Shown here: positions 1-9,223 of the stretch, piece by piece
Layout: every line of letters begins with the position of its first letter
How positions within the stretch are numbered: position 1 is the stretch's first letter
Assembly: GCF_000154725.1 (NCBI RefSeq)
Contig: NZ_DS544873.1
Coordinates: 1,007,218 to 1,066,923, forward strand
Direction: 5' to 3'
DNA: 59,706 nt
Source of the DNA: Kordia algicida OT-1
GTDB taxonomy: Bacteria; Bacteroidota; Bacteroidia; Flavobacteriales; Flavobacteriaceae
Notes under the pieces: model-generated
Databases searched by the model: none
Told to the model about the DNA's origin: nothing
The model's input: only the letters and a program-made list of their open reading frames with translations
Made by a program: the position numbers and the translations under genes

Positions 1-27
1 TTGTTGTTTCCTGCTTAGGTTTTGTAT

Positions 28-48
28 AAAACCTCCGCAGGTTTTTTT
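28..48 (+). terminator. Hairpin terminator of an upstream gene
   Basis: The arms AAAACCT and AGGTTTT (28-34 and 39-45) enclose a four-base loop and run into a T tract. It probably ends a gene lying left of the window. No coding sequence can be recognised in the first 27 bases. Confidence 0.55.
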
Positions 49-251
49 ATGGAGTCACATTTGGGAGGATTTTTGGTGGTTTGCTACATGTTTTAGGGTG
101 ATTTTCCTTTTTTAAAAAGTTCTTTTAACGGGTAGTTTTTTGTTAGGTTGCTTTGAGGAACTTATAAGGTGATGATTTGTTTGTTGAAAGTGTGGGTTTG
201 TTTTTTACGGATTTCCATACTTACCATTGATGAATAAGTATTAGTATTGTG
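49..251. other. Intergenic, no gene seen
   Basis: AT-rich spacer between the leftmost terminator and the palindromes upstream of the defence operon. I see no convincing reading frame, RNA gene or repeat in it. Confidence 0.5.
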
Positions 252-289
252 TTATTCTAAGTTAGAATAAGGAAAACAATAATTGTTTT
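252..289 (+). promoter_or_regulatory. Two adjacent perfect palindromes, candidate operator
   Basis: Two perfect inverted repeats lie back to back: TTATTCTAA-G-TTAGAATAA at 252-270 and AAAACAAT-A-ATTGTTTT at 273-289. Both have a single-base centre. They sit directly upstream of a TATATTTG -7 box and 55-93 bp before the first gene of the type III restriction-modification operon. Their position suggests a regulator binding site, but no controller gene is visible in the operon. Confidence 0.5.
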
Positions 290-291
290 TC

Positions 292-299
292 TATATTTG
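292..299 (+). promoter_or_regulatory. Probable -7 box of the defence operon promoter
   Basis: TATATTTG matches the Bacteroidota -7 consensus TAnnTTTG, 45 bp before the ATG at 345. No good TTTG -33 element lies at the usual distance; that position is filled by the palindromes. The promoter may therefore be activator-dependent or repressed. Confidence 0.5.
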
Positions 300-344
300 G
301 ATTACTAAGTTATTATCGTTCTATTAAAGACCAATCACCACCGA

Positions 345-3089
345 ATGCAATACACTAAAGAGCAACATTCTGCTATAAATACTATTAAAGATAACCTACA
401 AATCATTGCTTGTGCTGGTGCAGGTAAAACTCAAGTTATAAGTCAACGGTTAGTAGAAGTCTTAAAACAAAAAGATGTTGAACCTATAAATGTTATCGCA
501 TTTACGTATACAGAAAAAGCTGCTGCAGAACTTAAAACAAGAGTTTTAAAGTTATGTAGAGAACAATTGGGTGACATCAAAGGGCTTGCTGATATGTATA
601 TTGGTACTATTCACTCTTGGTGTTTGCAGGCAATTCAGGATAACATATTCAAATATCAAAAATATTCAATATTAGATGATATCAAACAAAAGCTATTTGT
701 AGATAAGTACTATAACTTTATAGGAATGGCTTCTGTTGGGATGGATAGGTATAAAGATACAGGTCGTTTTCTTGCAATTATGGCTTTGTTTAGAGAAGCT
801 GAATTAAATGAAGGTGTTAAGCTACCAGAAGAATGGGAAGAAGCGGTTAAAAGTTATGAAGAAACTTTGCATAAGCATTCTTACTTTGACTTTACAATGA
901 TTATGACAGAGGTTATAAAAAACCTTAAATCAAATAAAGATTTTCAAGATAATGTATTAGGAAATCTTAAATATTTGGTAGTCGATGAATACCAGGATGT
1001 AAATCCTGTCCAAGAAAACTTAATAGAAGAATTATCAAAATCAAATTGTAATATATGCGTTGTTGGTGATGATGACCAAACACTATATGAATGGCGTCTA
1101 TCAGATGTAAAGTATATACAACAATTTAAAGAACGATACAAAGATGTTTCTTATATCAAATTAGAAGATAATTTTAGGTCATCAAAAGGTATTATAGATG
1201 CTGCTATAAAGTGTATTACTAATAATACACAACGCTTACCTAAAATAATGAATGCTAAAGGTCACCAACGTTTTAGAGATGGTGATATTATTTACAACCA
1301 ATATGAAGACGTTGAAAGTGAAAACCAATTTATTGCAGAAACCATTCAGAAATTAAGAGGTAAAGAATTTCAAGATAGAAATGGAGGAGCAAAAAGAGGT
1401 TTAGACTATTCAGATTGTGCAATATTATTAAGAACCTGGAAAAAGGCAACTTCCATAATGGAGATGTTAGCAGCACATAATATTCCTTTTGTTGTAAGTG
1501 GTGTAAATAATCTTTTTGAAAGACCTGAAATAAAAGCATCTAAAGCTATTTATCAATACCTAAATAATGATATAGAAGAAGATACACTAAAAGCATATTG
1601 GGAAGCTGTATCAGAAAACATTAAAAGTGAAGATATAGATGCTGCTATTGAAGCTATTAGTAAAAAGAAACCTAATCCTAAAATGTACTTCAGTACGTTT
1701 AATATTCAGGAAATATTTTGGACGTTTATTGAAAAGGCTAAATTATCAGAAGAAGTTTTTGCAGACAAAGAACACGAGGGCATTGTAGGCAATGATATTA
1801 ATGAAGTGATCTATTATAATTTAGGGATGTTCTCTCAAATTATTAATGATTATGCAAGTATTCATTTTAAAGATAAACCTATATGGAAATTAAAAGGTTT
1901 CTTAAACTTTTTAAGGTATTCAGCAGATGGATATTATCCAGAAGGTTGGTTAAACAATAGTTACAAGACACCAAATGCAGTTCAGATAATGACTGTATAC
2001 CAATCAAAAGGATTAGAATTTCCTATTGTTTTTGTTCCTGGTTTAAATAAAAACTATTTACCAATTAAAAGACCTGGAGGTAAACAAATATGGCACTTTA
2101 TAGAAAGAGAATGGATTAAAGACCAACACAGATTAGAAGTTAGTGAAGAGGCTGAAAGACGTTTATTTTATGTGGCTATAACTCGTTCTCAAAAGTATCT
2201 TTTTATCACTCGTAGTAAAGAGAATAGACTCTATCAAAAAGAGTCACCCTTTGCTAAAGAAGTAAGCAATTCTGATTATATAATATCAGATAAAAACCCT
2301 GATTATTCACATTTAGAAAATCTAACACCAACACCTAAAAAAGAAGCAGGTGCAATTCAATTAAACTTTTCAGTATTAAAAGCATTTTTTGATTGCCCTT
2401 ATCGTTTTAAACTAATTAGTTTATATGGTTTTGTATCACCAATTACAGAGCGTATGGGATATGGTAATTCAATTCATAATGTATTAATGGAAATGCATCG
2501 AAGACATCTAAACGGTGAAGATGTATCTAACATTAATATTGATGAATTAGTAGAAAACCACGTTCATATACCCTATGCAACTAATATCGTGTTAGATAAT
2601 ATTAAGCAAACTACTAATAACGTCGCAACTGCATACTTGGAAGAAAACCACAAAGAGTTTGACAATATTGAATATGCTGAACAAGAGATTCAAATTGATT
2701 TAGGTGATGGCATTATGGTAAATGGTAGAATGGATTTAATCAAGAAAATTGATTTAGATGGAAATGAAAGTACGACCATAATTGATTTTAAAAGTAAAAA
2801 GGAATCACAAGACCAAGACATTACAATGGAGCAATTATCTATGTATGCGCTTGGTTACAAAGAACTAACAGGTAAAACGGCGGATAGACTTCAGATTTTT
2901 AATTTAGATGAAGACAGAAACTCTAAACATACACAACGTTTAGACAACTCAAAAATTGACGAAATAAAAGAACGTATCATTACTTCTGCTAATGATATAA
3001 GAGATAATAAATTACAGAAATCTTGCCCACCATCAACTTGTAATACTTGTTGGCAAAGGCAATTATGTTCAGGTGTAAAAGCAAATTAA
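345..3089 (+). CDS. UvrD/Rep-family helicase with C-terminal PD-(D/E)XK Fe-S nuclease
   Basis: A 914-aa superfamily 1A helicase-nuclease. Helicase motifs visible in order: Walker A AGAGKT near residue 25, Walker B VVDEYQDVN near 210, GDDDQTLYEWR (motif III), NFRSS (IV), YQSKGLEFPIVFVPG (V) and VAITRSQKYLF (VI). From about residue 680 a RecB/Cas4-like nuclease follows, with GRMDLI near 793 and IDFKSK near 813. One cysteine at ~684 (DCPYRF) and a C-terminal CNTCWQRQLC (C-x2-C-x5-C) resemble the AddB/Cas4 [4Fe-4S] ligands. The stop is 2 bp from the Mod start, so it is the first gene of a three-gene operon with type III restriction-modification genes. A helicase-nuclease is not a standard part of such systems; a role in resecting foreign DNA is inferred. 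Confidence 0.9.
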   Translation: MQYTKEQHSAINTIKDNLQIIACAGAGKTQVISQRLVEVLKQKDVEPINVIAFTYTEKAAAELKTRVLKLCREQLGDIKGLADMYIGTIHSWCLQAIQDNIFKYQKYSILDDIKQKLFVDKYYNFIGMASVGMDRYKDTGRFLAIMALFREAELNEGVKLPEEWEEAVKSYEETLHKHSYFDFTMIMTEVIKNLKSNKDFQDNVLGNLKYLVVDEYQDVNPVQENLIEELSKSNCNICVVGDDDQTLYEWRLSDVKYIQQFKERYKDVSYIKLEDNFRSSKGIIDAAIKCITNNTQRLPKIMNAKGHQRFRDGDIIYNQYEDVESENQFIAETIQKLRGKEFQDRNGGAKRGLDYSDCAILLRTWKKATSIMEMLAAHNIPFVVSGVNNLFERPEIKASKAIYQYLNNDIEEDTLKAYWEAVSENIKSEDIDAAIEAISKKKPNPKMYFSTFNIQEIFWTFIEKAKLSEEVFADKEHEGIVGNDINEVIYYNLGMFSQIINDYASIHFKDKPIWKLKGFLNFLRYSADGYYPEGWLNNSYKTPNAVQIMTVYQSKGLEFPIVFVPGLNKNYLPIKRPGGKQIWHFIEREWIKDQHRLEVSEEAERRLFYVAITRSQKYLFITRSKENRLYQKESPFAKEVSNSDYIISDKNPDYSHLENLTPTPKKEAGAIQLNFSVLKAFFDCPYRFKLISLYGFVSPITERMGYGNSIHNVLMEMHRRHLNGEDVSNINIDELVENHVHIPYATNIVLDNIKQTTNNVATAYLEENHKEFDNIEYAEQEIQIDLGDGIMVNGRMDLIKKIDLDGNESTTIIDFKSKKESQDQDITMEQLSMYALGYKELTGKTADRLQIFNLDEDRNSKHTQRLDNSKIDEIKERIITSANDIRDNKLQKSCPPSTCNTCWQRQLCSGVKAN

Positions 3090-3091
3090 AT

Positions 3092-5011
3092 ATGGCTAAA
3101 AAATATAAAGGTTCATTAAGTCTTGAATGGTTTAATAAACAAAAAGCAATAGTAAATCTTAATGAGGACAGTATTAAATCAGAAAATGATATTCCTGCAC
3201 CTCGTATTAACTGGATTAACAAAGAAGAAGCGCTGTTTTATGAGTTAAACGAAGAAGAAGGAAAGGGAAATACACCATATTGGGTAAATAGAGATGATAT
3301 ACGTGTTAAAGAAGCAAGACCTTTAGTGTTTCAAAAAGCCTTTAAAGCTGTAGCGAAAGACGAAGAATTTACAATTCAAGAAATAGATAATGAAGAAGAT
3401 GCATTAGATATAGAAAATATGCTAATTAAAGGTGATAACCTTTTAGCTCTAAACACTTTAAAAAAACACTTTGATAAGTTGCCAGATAATGAAAAAGTAA
3501 AATGTATTTATATAGACCCACCGTATAATACAGGTTCAGCTTTTGACCATTACGACGATAATTTTAAACATTCGGAGTGGTTAACTTTAATGAGAGATAG
3601 ATTAACAATTCTTAAAAAAACACTTCAAGATTCAGGTACTATCTTTATTTCAATTGACAACGAAGAGTTACCATATTTAATGGTTCTTATGGATGATATT
3701 TTTGGAAAAGAAAATAGGAAAAACATTATTACATTAAAGAGAGGTTCAGCAACTGGAGCAAAGGTTATTAATCCTGGATTAGTTAATATTTCTGAATTTA
3801 TTCTTGTTTATAGTAATGATATTGAAAACTGGAAACCTAATAAATTATATTCTGGAAAGTCAAGAGATGAACGCTATAGTACGTTCATTACTAATTATGA
3901 CAATACAAATTTTGAAAATTGGAAATTTTGTTCTTTGCTTGAAGCTTTTGCTTCTTTCCATAAAATAGAAAAAAGACAAGTTAAGAAGCATTTTGGTTCT
4001 TCTTTTGAAGATGAAATAACAAACTTTATAACGGATAATTCTGAAAGAGTAATTCGTTTTGCCAGTTTAGATTCTAACAGTATAAGTAAATCTGCACGAG
4101 AATTAAAAATAAAATCAAAACAGGATGATAGCAAGGTGTTCAAACTTGAAAGAGATAATGGTAAAAACCCTTATTACATATATAAAGGAAGTATTATTTT
4201 ATTTGTAAAAGATAGATTGAAAACAATTGATGGCAAGTTAAGTTTTAGTGAACCTCTTTCAGATATTTGGATGGACACTTTACCTAATGATTTACATAAT
4301 GAAGGTGGTGTAGATTTTAGAAAAGGGAAAAAACCTGAAAAACTTCTTCAAAGACTAATTGAGTTGGTTACAGATGAAGGTGATACAGTTCTTGATATTT
4401 TTGGAGGAAGTGGTTCTACTTTTGGGACTGCACATAAAATGAATAGAAAATGGATTGGTGTTGAAATAGGTAATCACGCTGAAACTCATATTATTCCAAG
4501 ATTATCTGCTGTATTAAAAGGTACTGATACATCTGGCATTTCAAAATCTGTCAATTGGCAAGGTGGTGGTTCTTTTAAATATTATCATTTAGGAGAATCT
4601 ATTATTAGCATAGATGAAGAAACTAAAAAAGGAGAATTTAATTGGTCTTTAGGTAAGCAGTTTATTCAAGAATCACTTTTACAATCTTATGATTTTGTAG
4701 TACAAGATATTAATGTATTTCCTGCCCAAATATTCCAGGATGAAGACAATAAGCCTACAGTTGGTAAAATAGTGGGTTCTTCTAATGTAGCAGTATATGG
4801 TCTAGCGTTTTTAGCAACTCCACAAGAAAGTAATTTAACGATTACCAACGAAGAGGTGAAAACTATCTACAGTACTTTAAGGAATCAACCAGACTTTCAA
4901 TCATTGGTTATCTACAGTAATAAAGGTATAGATATAGCACAAGATACGATACCAGAAGATTTGGCTATTATAAAAGTACCCCACGCAATATTTTCAGAAT
5001 TAGAAAGATAG
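3092..5011 (+). CDS. mod: Type III restriction-modification system methyltransferase (Mod)
   Basis: A 639-aa site-specific DNA adenine-N6 methyltransferase. The catalytic motif DPPYNTG near residue 143 precedes the AdoMet-binding motif FGGSGST near 437, the beta-class order seen in type III Mod subunits. The region between, roughly residues 210-400, would hold the target-recognition domain and is where Mod proteins differ. I chose the ATG at 3092 (MAKKYKG); an upstream in-frame ATG at 3047 would overlap the helicase gene by 43 bp. It is followed 4 bp later by Res. Mod both methylates DNA and gives the complex its sequence specificity. The recognition site cannot be read from sequence. Confidence 0.92.
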   Translation: MAKKYKGSLSLEWFNKQKAIVNLNEDSIKSENDIPAPRINWINKEEALFYELNEEEGKGNTPYWVNRDDIRVKEARPLVFQKAFKAVAKDEEFTIQEIDNEEDALDIENMLIKGDNLLALNTLKKHFDKLPDNEKVKCIYIDPPYNTGSAFDHYDDNFKHSEWLTLMRDRLTILKKTLQDSGTIFISIDNEELPYLMVLMDDIFGKENRKNIITLKRGSATGAKVINPGLVNISEFILVYSNDIENWKPNKLYSGKSRDERYSTFITNYDNTNFENWKFCSLLEAFASFHKIEKRQVKKHFGSSFEDEITNFITDNSERVIRFASLDSNSISKSARELKIKSKQDDSKVFKLERDNGKNPYYIYKGSIILFVKDRLKTIDGKLSFSEPLSDIWMDTLPNDLHNEGGVDFRKGKKPEKLLQRLIELVTDEGDTVLDIFGGSGSTFGTAHKMNRKWIGVEIGNHAETHIIPRLSAVLKGTDTSGISKSVNWQGGGSFKYYHLGESIISIDEETKKGEFNWSLGKQFIQESLLQSYDFVVQDINVFPAQIFQDEDNKPTVGKIVGSSNVAVYGLAFLATPQESNLTITNEEVKTIYSTLRNQPDFQSLVIYSNKGIDIAQDTIPEDLAIIKVPHAIFSELER

Positions 5012-5015
5012 TATT

Positions 5016-8000
5016 ATGGCAAAGAAAACAGTAAAACCTTACTATCAAGAGTTTCAAAAAATATTGCATTCTAAATTAGAAGATATTAAAGGTAGAATAG
5101 ATTCAACTGCTGGAGATATATTTGGTAACCTTACACCAGAAGCCTCTTTCCTTAAAGATTTAGCAGAAGGTGTCACTAAATATCCTTTTAGATACTATCA
5201 AAAAGAAGCTATATATACGCTACACTCTATTTATAAACAAGCAATTGACGTATGTAAGTCACCAGAAGATATTCAGAAGAATCTCTTACGCCAAGTAGGC
5301 TATAAGCATATAAAACCTTTGTTAGAGAAAGTAGACAAAGAAACAGGGCAATTAGCACCGTTTATTGGCTATGAAATGGCTACAGGTTCAGGGAAGACTA
5401 TGCTTATGGGAGCAACTGTATATTACTTGAATAAATACCATAATGTCAAAAATTTTTTAATTGTAACACCGTCATCTACCGAAATCTATAAAAAGACCAT
5501 ACGTAACTTTACGATAGGTACAAATGAAACCGTATGGAATGATGAAGTTCCTTTTAAATTTAACCTAATTACTGGAGATAATTATAAAGACACAAAAGAC
5601 CTTTTCGCAACAGATACAGATGCAAACATTTTCATATTCAACATAGATAAGTTTGGCACGAATGCTACACAAACAAAAAAGCAATGGGAAGGTTCAGATT
5701 GGAAAGATAAAGAGGGTAATACCATTAGTTTATTAGAATTTCTATCTCAAAATGATTTAGTAATTATTACAGATGAAGCCCACCACGCTCAAAGTAGAAA
5801 AGCAAAGCAAGTGATTAATGCGTTTCATCCTTTAGCCGTTATAGAATTCACAGCAACTGCCATAGAAACAGAAAGAAGTCAGGCTAAAAAGAATCAAACC
5901 ATTGTATATAAATATGATATCAAGCGATTTTTAGAAGACAAGTATGGTAAAAAAGTACGTGTACTAGCATTACCAGGGCAAGAATCAAAAACTAAAGGTA
6001 AAAAGACGGAACTTTCAGATTTAGAAAAATATAAGCTTCTTACCTTCTTTTTAGTGCATTTGGTAAAAAAGAAAGCCTTAAACAATGATATTAAATGTAG
6101 AGACCTAAAACCCATTGGTTTTGTAAAGGTTAAAAATGAGATAGCATTTGCAGAAAAGGTAGAAATCTATATCAAAACGGTTTTAGCAATGGATACTGAA
6201 ATACTTGACGTAATATTAGAAAAAGCGAAAGCAGAAGATACAGAAACAACAAATCTAATCCTGGAAATGTTCGAGTCTGATTACAATTCAGATACTTCTC
6301 TTTTATTGAAAGACATAGATAAAGTGGCTCAAACCTCCATCTTATTACATTCTAAATCAGATAAATTAGTAAAAAAGCAATTTGATGATATTCAAAAGAA
6401 TAGAGTAGAAATTGTAATTTTTATTGATATGCTAAACGAAGGAATAGACATGCCAAATATCTATTCTATGGTAATTATTAACGATACACCTTCAGAGTTT
6501 AAAACGTCAGTAAAGCAAATAGTAGGTCGTGGTGTACGATTAAATAAACTACAAAGAGAGTATGATGAGGTTGAAGATAATGACCTATTAACACACACCG
6601 AAAAGCTACATATAGTTTGTGATAAAGGAGCGTCTTTTGAAGAAGTGGTATTGCAAATACAACAAGAGTTTGGCTTAAATGACAAAACCTTTGCAATGGA
6701 ACGTGGTGCAGAAGAAGTTATTGAAAATCCTGTAAAAACAGAAAAGTTAAAAGGAATTCAAATTCCCAAAGTTACTATTGATTTTAAACGTAAACAAGGC
6801 GCTAACATCCAAGCGGTAATTACTAATTATGACAAGATCATTAAAGACTTTCTTGCTTCTAATTCATTTCCAAGAACAATTAATGGTACTTCTTGCAAAT
6901 TCTTAAAATACACGCCAAATAATTTCTTTACAGAAGTAGACTTATTTACGGATGAAAAGATATTTCATAAATTAGGTGAAGACCAAGACTGGCCATATGA
7001 ACCTTTGCGTATTTCAGAAAAAGATATGAAAGAGGTGTATGGTAGAGTATTAAAAGATTTACAAGCAATTCCAGACATACCTAAAACATATACTACTTTT
7101 CAGGAATATGGTAAACTATTAAATAAGATAGGTTTTTACTTTTACAACTTAGACGAGGTAGATCATAAATTAGCTGTCAATAGGTTTAAAGATAGCTTTA
7201 CATATTTCTATATACATTATGTAGAAAATGAATACTTTGAGCTAGATCTAGATACCTTAGATTCTGAATCAAACTCTTGGTTATTACAGCGTGAGTTTAA
7301 AACAGAAAAGATAAAAATCCGAACAAAGGATAAAAACAACGATTCAAGAAACAGTACTGATAAAGATGAATTGATTGCTCTTATAAAAAATGGGTATTAC
7401 TTTTATGGCTATGAGAATTCAGCGTATGATTATGATAAGTTTGATTCCTATCCTGAAAAGCTTTTAGCGGATTACGTAGACTATCTCATTACGAAAGATA
7501 CCAGTGGAAAAGGAAAGGTAATATCATTAAACTATGAAGATGAACGTGAAGAAGTAAGTTACGATCTAGCAGATGCAGCTGAGGAATATGATGCTTCATA
7601 CAAAAAGAAAAGTGAGCCGTTTTGGTTACGAAATGAACGTAATATTCACTTTAAGTATGGTACACATAAGTATTTCCCTGATTTTATATTCTTCTACAAG
7701 AAAATTATATATGTGATAGAAATAAAGGGAGAAGCTTTTTCCAATGTTAAAAAGAATAGATTACTATTAGAACTAAATAATGTAGAAGGTATTGGAAAGG
7801 TAGATAGTTATGTAGGTATGGTTGTCTTTGAAGTGCAAATGAAGAATTTAAAAGACCTAACAAAATCATTTGATGAGTTTAGAGCAGAAGCAGAAGAGTA
7901 CTTTAAACAATTGCAAACTAGATCGGAAGTTGTCTTAGATGAAGATGTACCAAGCGATTTAAAATTTATTGAGTATGTTCCTGCATACGAAGCAAAACAA

Positions 8001-8408
8001 GCTTATTCTAAATTTATTTTACATAAAGAACCAAAGTCTTCAAAATGGTTAAAGGTAAATAAACACACATACACAGAAACCACATTTGCGACCATCGTTA
8101 AGAACAGTGATTTAGGTGAAGAATTCAAGAACAAATGGATATTAATGGATAGTAAACCATGTATAGTAGAAGAGCTAGAAGGTAAAATAGTATTAGCGTA
8201 TCATTCAAAAATAAATGACGATGCTTATAAAAAAAGTGGCTTGACAATAAAAAGATTTGAAGTAAGGGAAGAATCGCATAAAAAAGGTTTATTCGATGAG
8301 ACTATACGCACCATAATATTATCGAACGAAGATGGAGAAGAAATTAGTATCAACCAAAAGTTATCAGAGTTTAGTGTGATAGGAGTGAAACTCCCTGTAA
8401 TTTTATAA
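5016..8408 (+). CDS. res: Type III restriction-modification system restriction subunit (Res)
   Basis: A 1130-aa superfamily 2 helicase/translocase with a C-terminal nuclease. Visible motifs: Walker A ATGSGKT near residue 125, DEAH (ITDEAHHAQ) near 253, a TAT motif (EFTATAIE), DMLNEGIDMP and the arginine-finger motif VGRGVRL near 503. A PD...EIK nuclease signature (FPDFIFF...YVIEIKGE) lies at about 886-904. Length and layout match type III Res subunits, which translocate or diffuse from Mod-bound sites and cleave when two unmethylated head-to-head sites meet. It is the last gene of the operon and ends at a strong hairpin (8426-8459). All motifs look intact, so the system is probably functional. 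Confidence 0.92.
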   Translation: MAKKTVKPYYQEFQKILHSKLEDIKGRIDSTAGDIFGNLTPEASFLKDLAEGVTKYPFRYYQKEAIYTLHSIYKQAIDVCKSPEDIQKNLLRQVGYKHIKPLLEKVDKETGQLAPFIGYEMATGSGKTMLMGATVYYLNKYHNVKNFLIVTPSSTEIYKKTIRNFTIGTNETVWNDEVPFKFNLITGDNYKDTKDLFATDTDANIFIFNIDKFGTNATQTKKQWEGSDWKDKEGNTISLLEFLSQNDLVIITDEAHHAQSRKAKQVINAFHPLAVIEFTATAIETERSQAKKNQTIVYKYDIKRFLEDKYGKKVRVLALPGQESKTKGKKTELSDLEKYKLLTFFLVHLVKKKALNNDIKCRDLKPIGFVKVKNEIAFAEKVEIYIKTVLAMDTEILDVILEKAKAEDTETTNLILEMFESDYNSDTSLLLKDIDKVAQTSILLHSKSDKLVKKQFDDIQKNRVEIVIFIDMLNEGIDMPNIYSMVIINDTPSEFKTSVKQIVGRGVRLNKLQREYDEVEDNDLLTHTEKLHIVCDKGASFEEVVLQIQQEFGLNDKTFAMERGAEEVIENPVKTEKLKGIQIPKVTIDFKRKQGANIQAVITNYDKIIKDFLASNSFPRTINGTSCKFLKYTPNNFFTEVDLFTDEKIFHKLGEDQDWPYEPLRISEKDMKEVYGRVLKDLQAIPDIPKTYTTFQEYGKLLNKIGFYFYNLDEVDHKLAVNRFKDSFTYFYIHYVENEYFELDLDTLDSESNSWLLQREFKTEKIKIRTKDKNNDSRNSTDKDELIALIKNGYYFYGYENSAYDYDKFDSYPEKLLADYVDYLITKDTSGKGKVISLNYEDEREEVSYDLADAAEEYDASYKKKSEPFWLRNERNIHFKYGTHKYFPDFIFFYKKIIYVIEIKGEAFSNVKKNRLLLELNNVEGIGKVDSYVGMVVFEVQMKNLKDLTKSFDEFRAEAEEYFKQLQTRSEVVLDEDVPSDLKFIEYVPAYEAKQAYSKFILHKEPKSSKWLKVNKHTYTETTFATIVKNSDLGEEFKNKWILMDSKPCIVEELEGKIVLAYHSKINDDAYKKSGLTIKRFEVREESHKKGLFDETIRTIILSNEDGEEISINQKLSEFSVIGVKLPVIL

Positions 8409-8425
8409 CTCATACAATACTAACC

Positions 8426-8459
8426 AAAAAAAGCAAACTCCAAAAAGTTTGCTTTTTTA
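8426..8459. terminator. Bidirectional terminator between res and the lanthipeptide-type gene
   Basis: AAGCAAACT (8431-8439) pairs with AGTTTGCTT (8446-8454). The flanking A and T runs extend the stem and give a U tract in both directions. It serves res (plus) and the converging small peptide gene (minus). Confidence 0.85.
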
Positions 8460-8472
8460 AGTAGATTTGGTA

Positions 8473-8619
8473 TTAGCTCTTTTCGCAAACACAACCTGTA
8501 AATACTACGGTAGATTGTAATGTAGTTGGTAAAGCTCTACCACCTTTTAATCCAACAGGATTGATATTGCTAATAACTTTTTTACGAAGCGCTAGGCTTT
8601 TCATACTTTTTTCTCTCAT
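8473..8619 (-). CDS. Class I lanthipeptide-type precursor peptide (orphan)
   Basis: A 48-aa ORF, MREKSMKSLALRKKVISNIN followed by PVGLKGG, then a 21-residue core. The leader (L-x-L-x-K-K-x-x-I-S ... GG) resembles the Bacteroidota class I lanthipeptide/natural-product precursor family. After the GG at residues 26-27 the core is RALPTTLQSTVVFTGCVCEK-S, with five Thr, two Ser and two Cys (C43, C45), suited to dehydration and thioether ring formation. An internal Met6 could also start it. No LanB dehydratase, LanC cyclase or transporter is in the window, so modification would need enzymes encoded elsewhere. The stop codon is immediately followed by TACCAAATCTACTT, which matches the end of a 160 bp repeat found elsewhere in the window. 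The family call rests on leader pattern and core composition only. Confidence 0.75.
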   Translation of the reverse strand: MREKSMKSLALRKKVISNINPVGLKGGRALPTTLQSTVVFTGCVCEKS

Positions 8620-8960
8620 GATTATAAGTTTTGATTATCATAGTAATATAGAAAAGTAAATGCTAAAAAAATTATGGAAAAACCATAGAAAGAGTGGTGT
8701 AGGTATTGCATAACACTAGGTTAGATTGTGATTTGAAACTGCTTAAAAGCTACTTTGTCATAATTAAATAATGGATGGTTTATAGTAAAAACAGTAAAAC
8801 AAAAAGGACATCAGCGTGCGGTATTGCTATGAAATTGGAGCGTATGTGTATAATGATACTTATTTTTAATACTAGAAAGCATCTAAAAAATTCATCCTAA
8901 AATCAACAGAAACAATAAATTACCAATAGAAATAAAAAAAGTCTTAAAAAAAGCTATCAT
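8620..8960. other. Intergenic, no gene seen
   Basis: AT-rich spacer between the divergent precursor-peptide gene and the tRNA promoter. It must hold the promoter of the peptide gene, but no clear TAnnTTTG box with a partner element could be assigned. No further small precursor ORF was recognised. Confidence 0.4.
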
Positions 8961-8995
8961 TTTGTTTTAAGAATTGAAAAAGGTTTCTATATTTG
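8961..8995 (+). promoter_or_regulatory. Promoter of tRNA-Ser
   Basis: TTTG (8961-8964), a 23-base spacer and TATATTTG (8988-8995) fit the Bacteroidota sigma-70 consensus. The tRNA begins 34 bp after the -7 box. Confidence 0.7.
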
Positions 8996-9029
8996 CATCC
9001 GCAATCAGGGAATACCTGATGAGACACTC

Positions 9030-9114
9030 GGAGAAATGGCAGAGTGGTCGAATGCGGCAGTCTTGAAAACTGTTGACTGTAACAGGTCCGGGGGTTCGAA
9101 TCCCTCTTTCTCCG
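9030..9114 (+). tRNA. tRNA-Ser (anticodon UGA)
   Basis: An 85-nt class II tRNA. The acceptor arms GGAGAAA and TTTCTCC pair, G9114 is the discriminator, the anticodon loop is CTTGAAA with TGA, a long variable arm is present, and the T loop is GGTTCGAATCC. CCA is not encoded. A long hairpin terminator follows 25 bp later. Confidence 0.97.
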
Positions 9115-9138
9115 CAAACAAGCGCAAGGCTTGAAAAG

Positions 9139-9171
9139 AAAAACCACCAAGTTTACTTGAGTGGTTTTTTT
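9139..9171 (+). terminator. Terminator after tRNA-Ser
   Basis: AAAACCACCAAGT and ACTTGAGTGGTTTT form a long stem with one bulge and a TT loop, followed by a T run. Confidence 0.85.
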
Positions 9172-9223
9172 GATTTTAAGACTTTGGCATTTGCAAAATG
9201 CTGTAAGAGGGAGATTGGAACAA

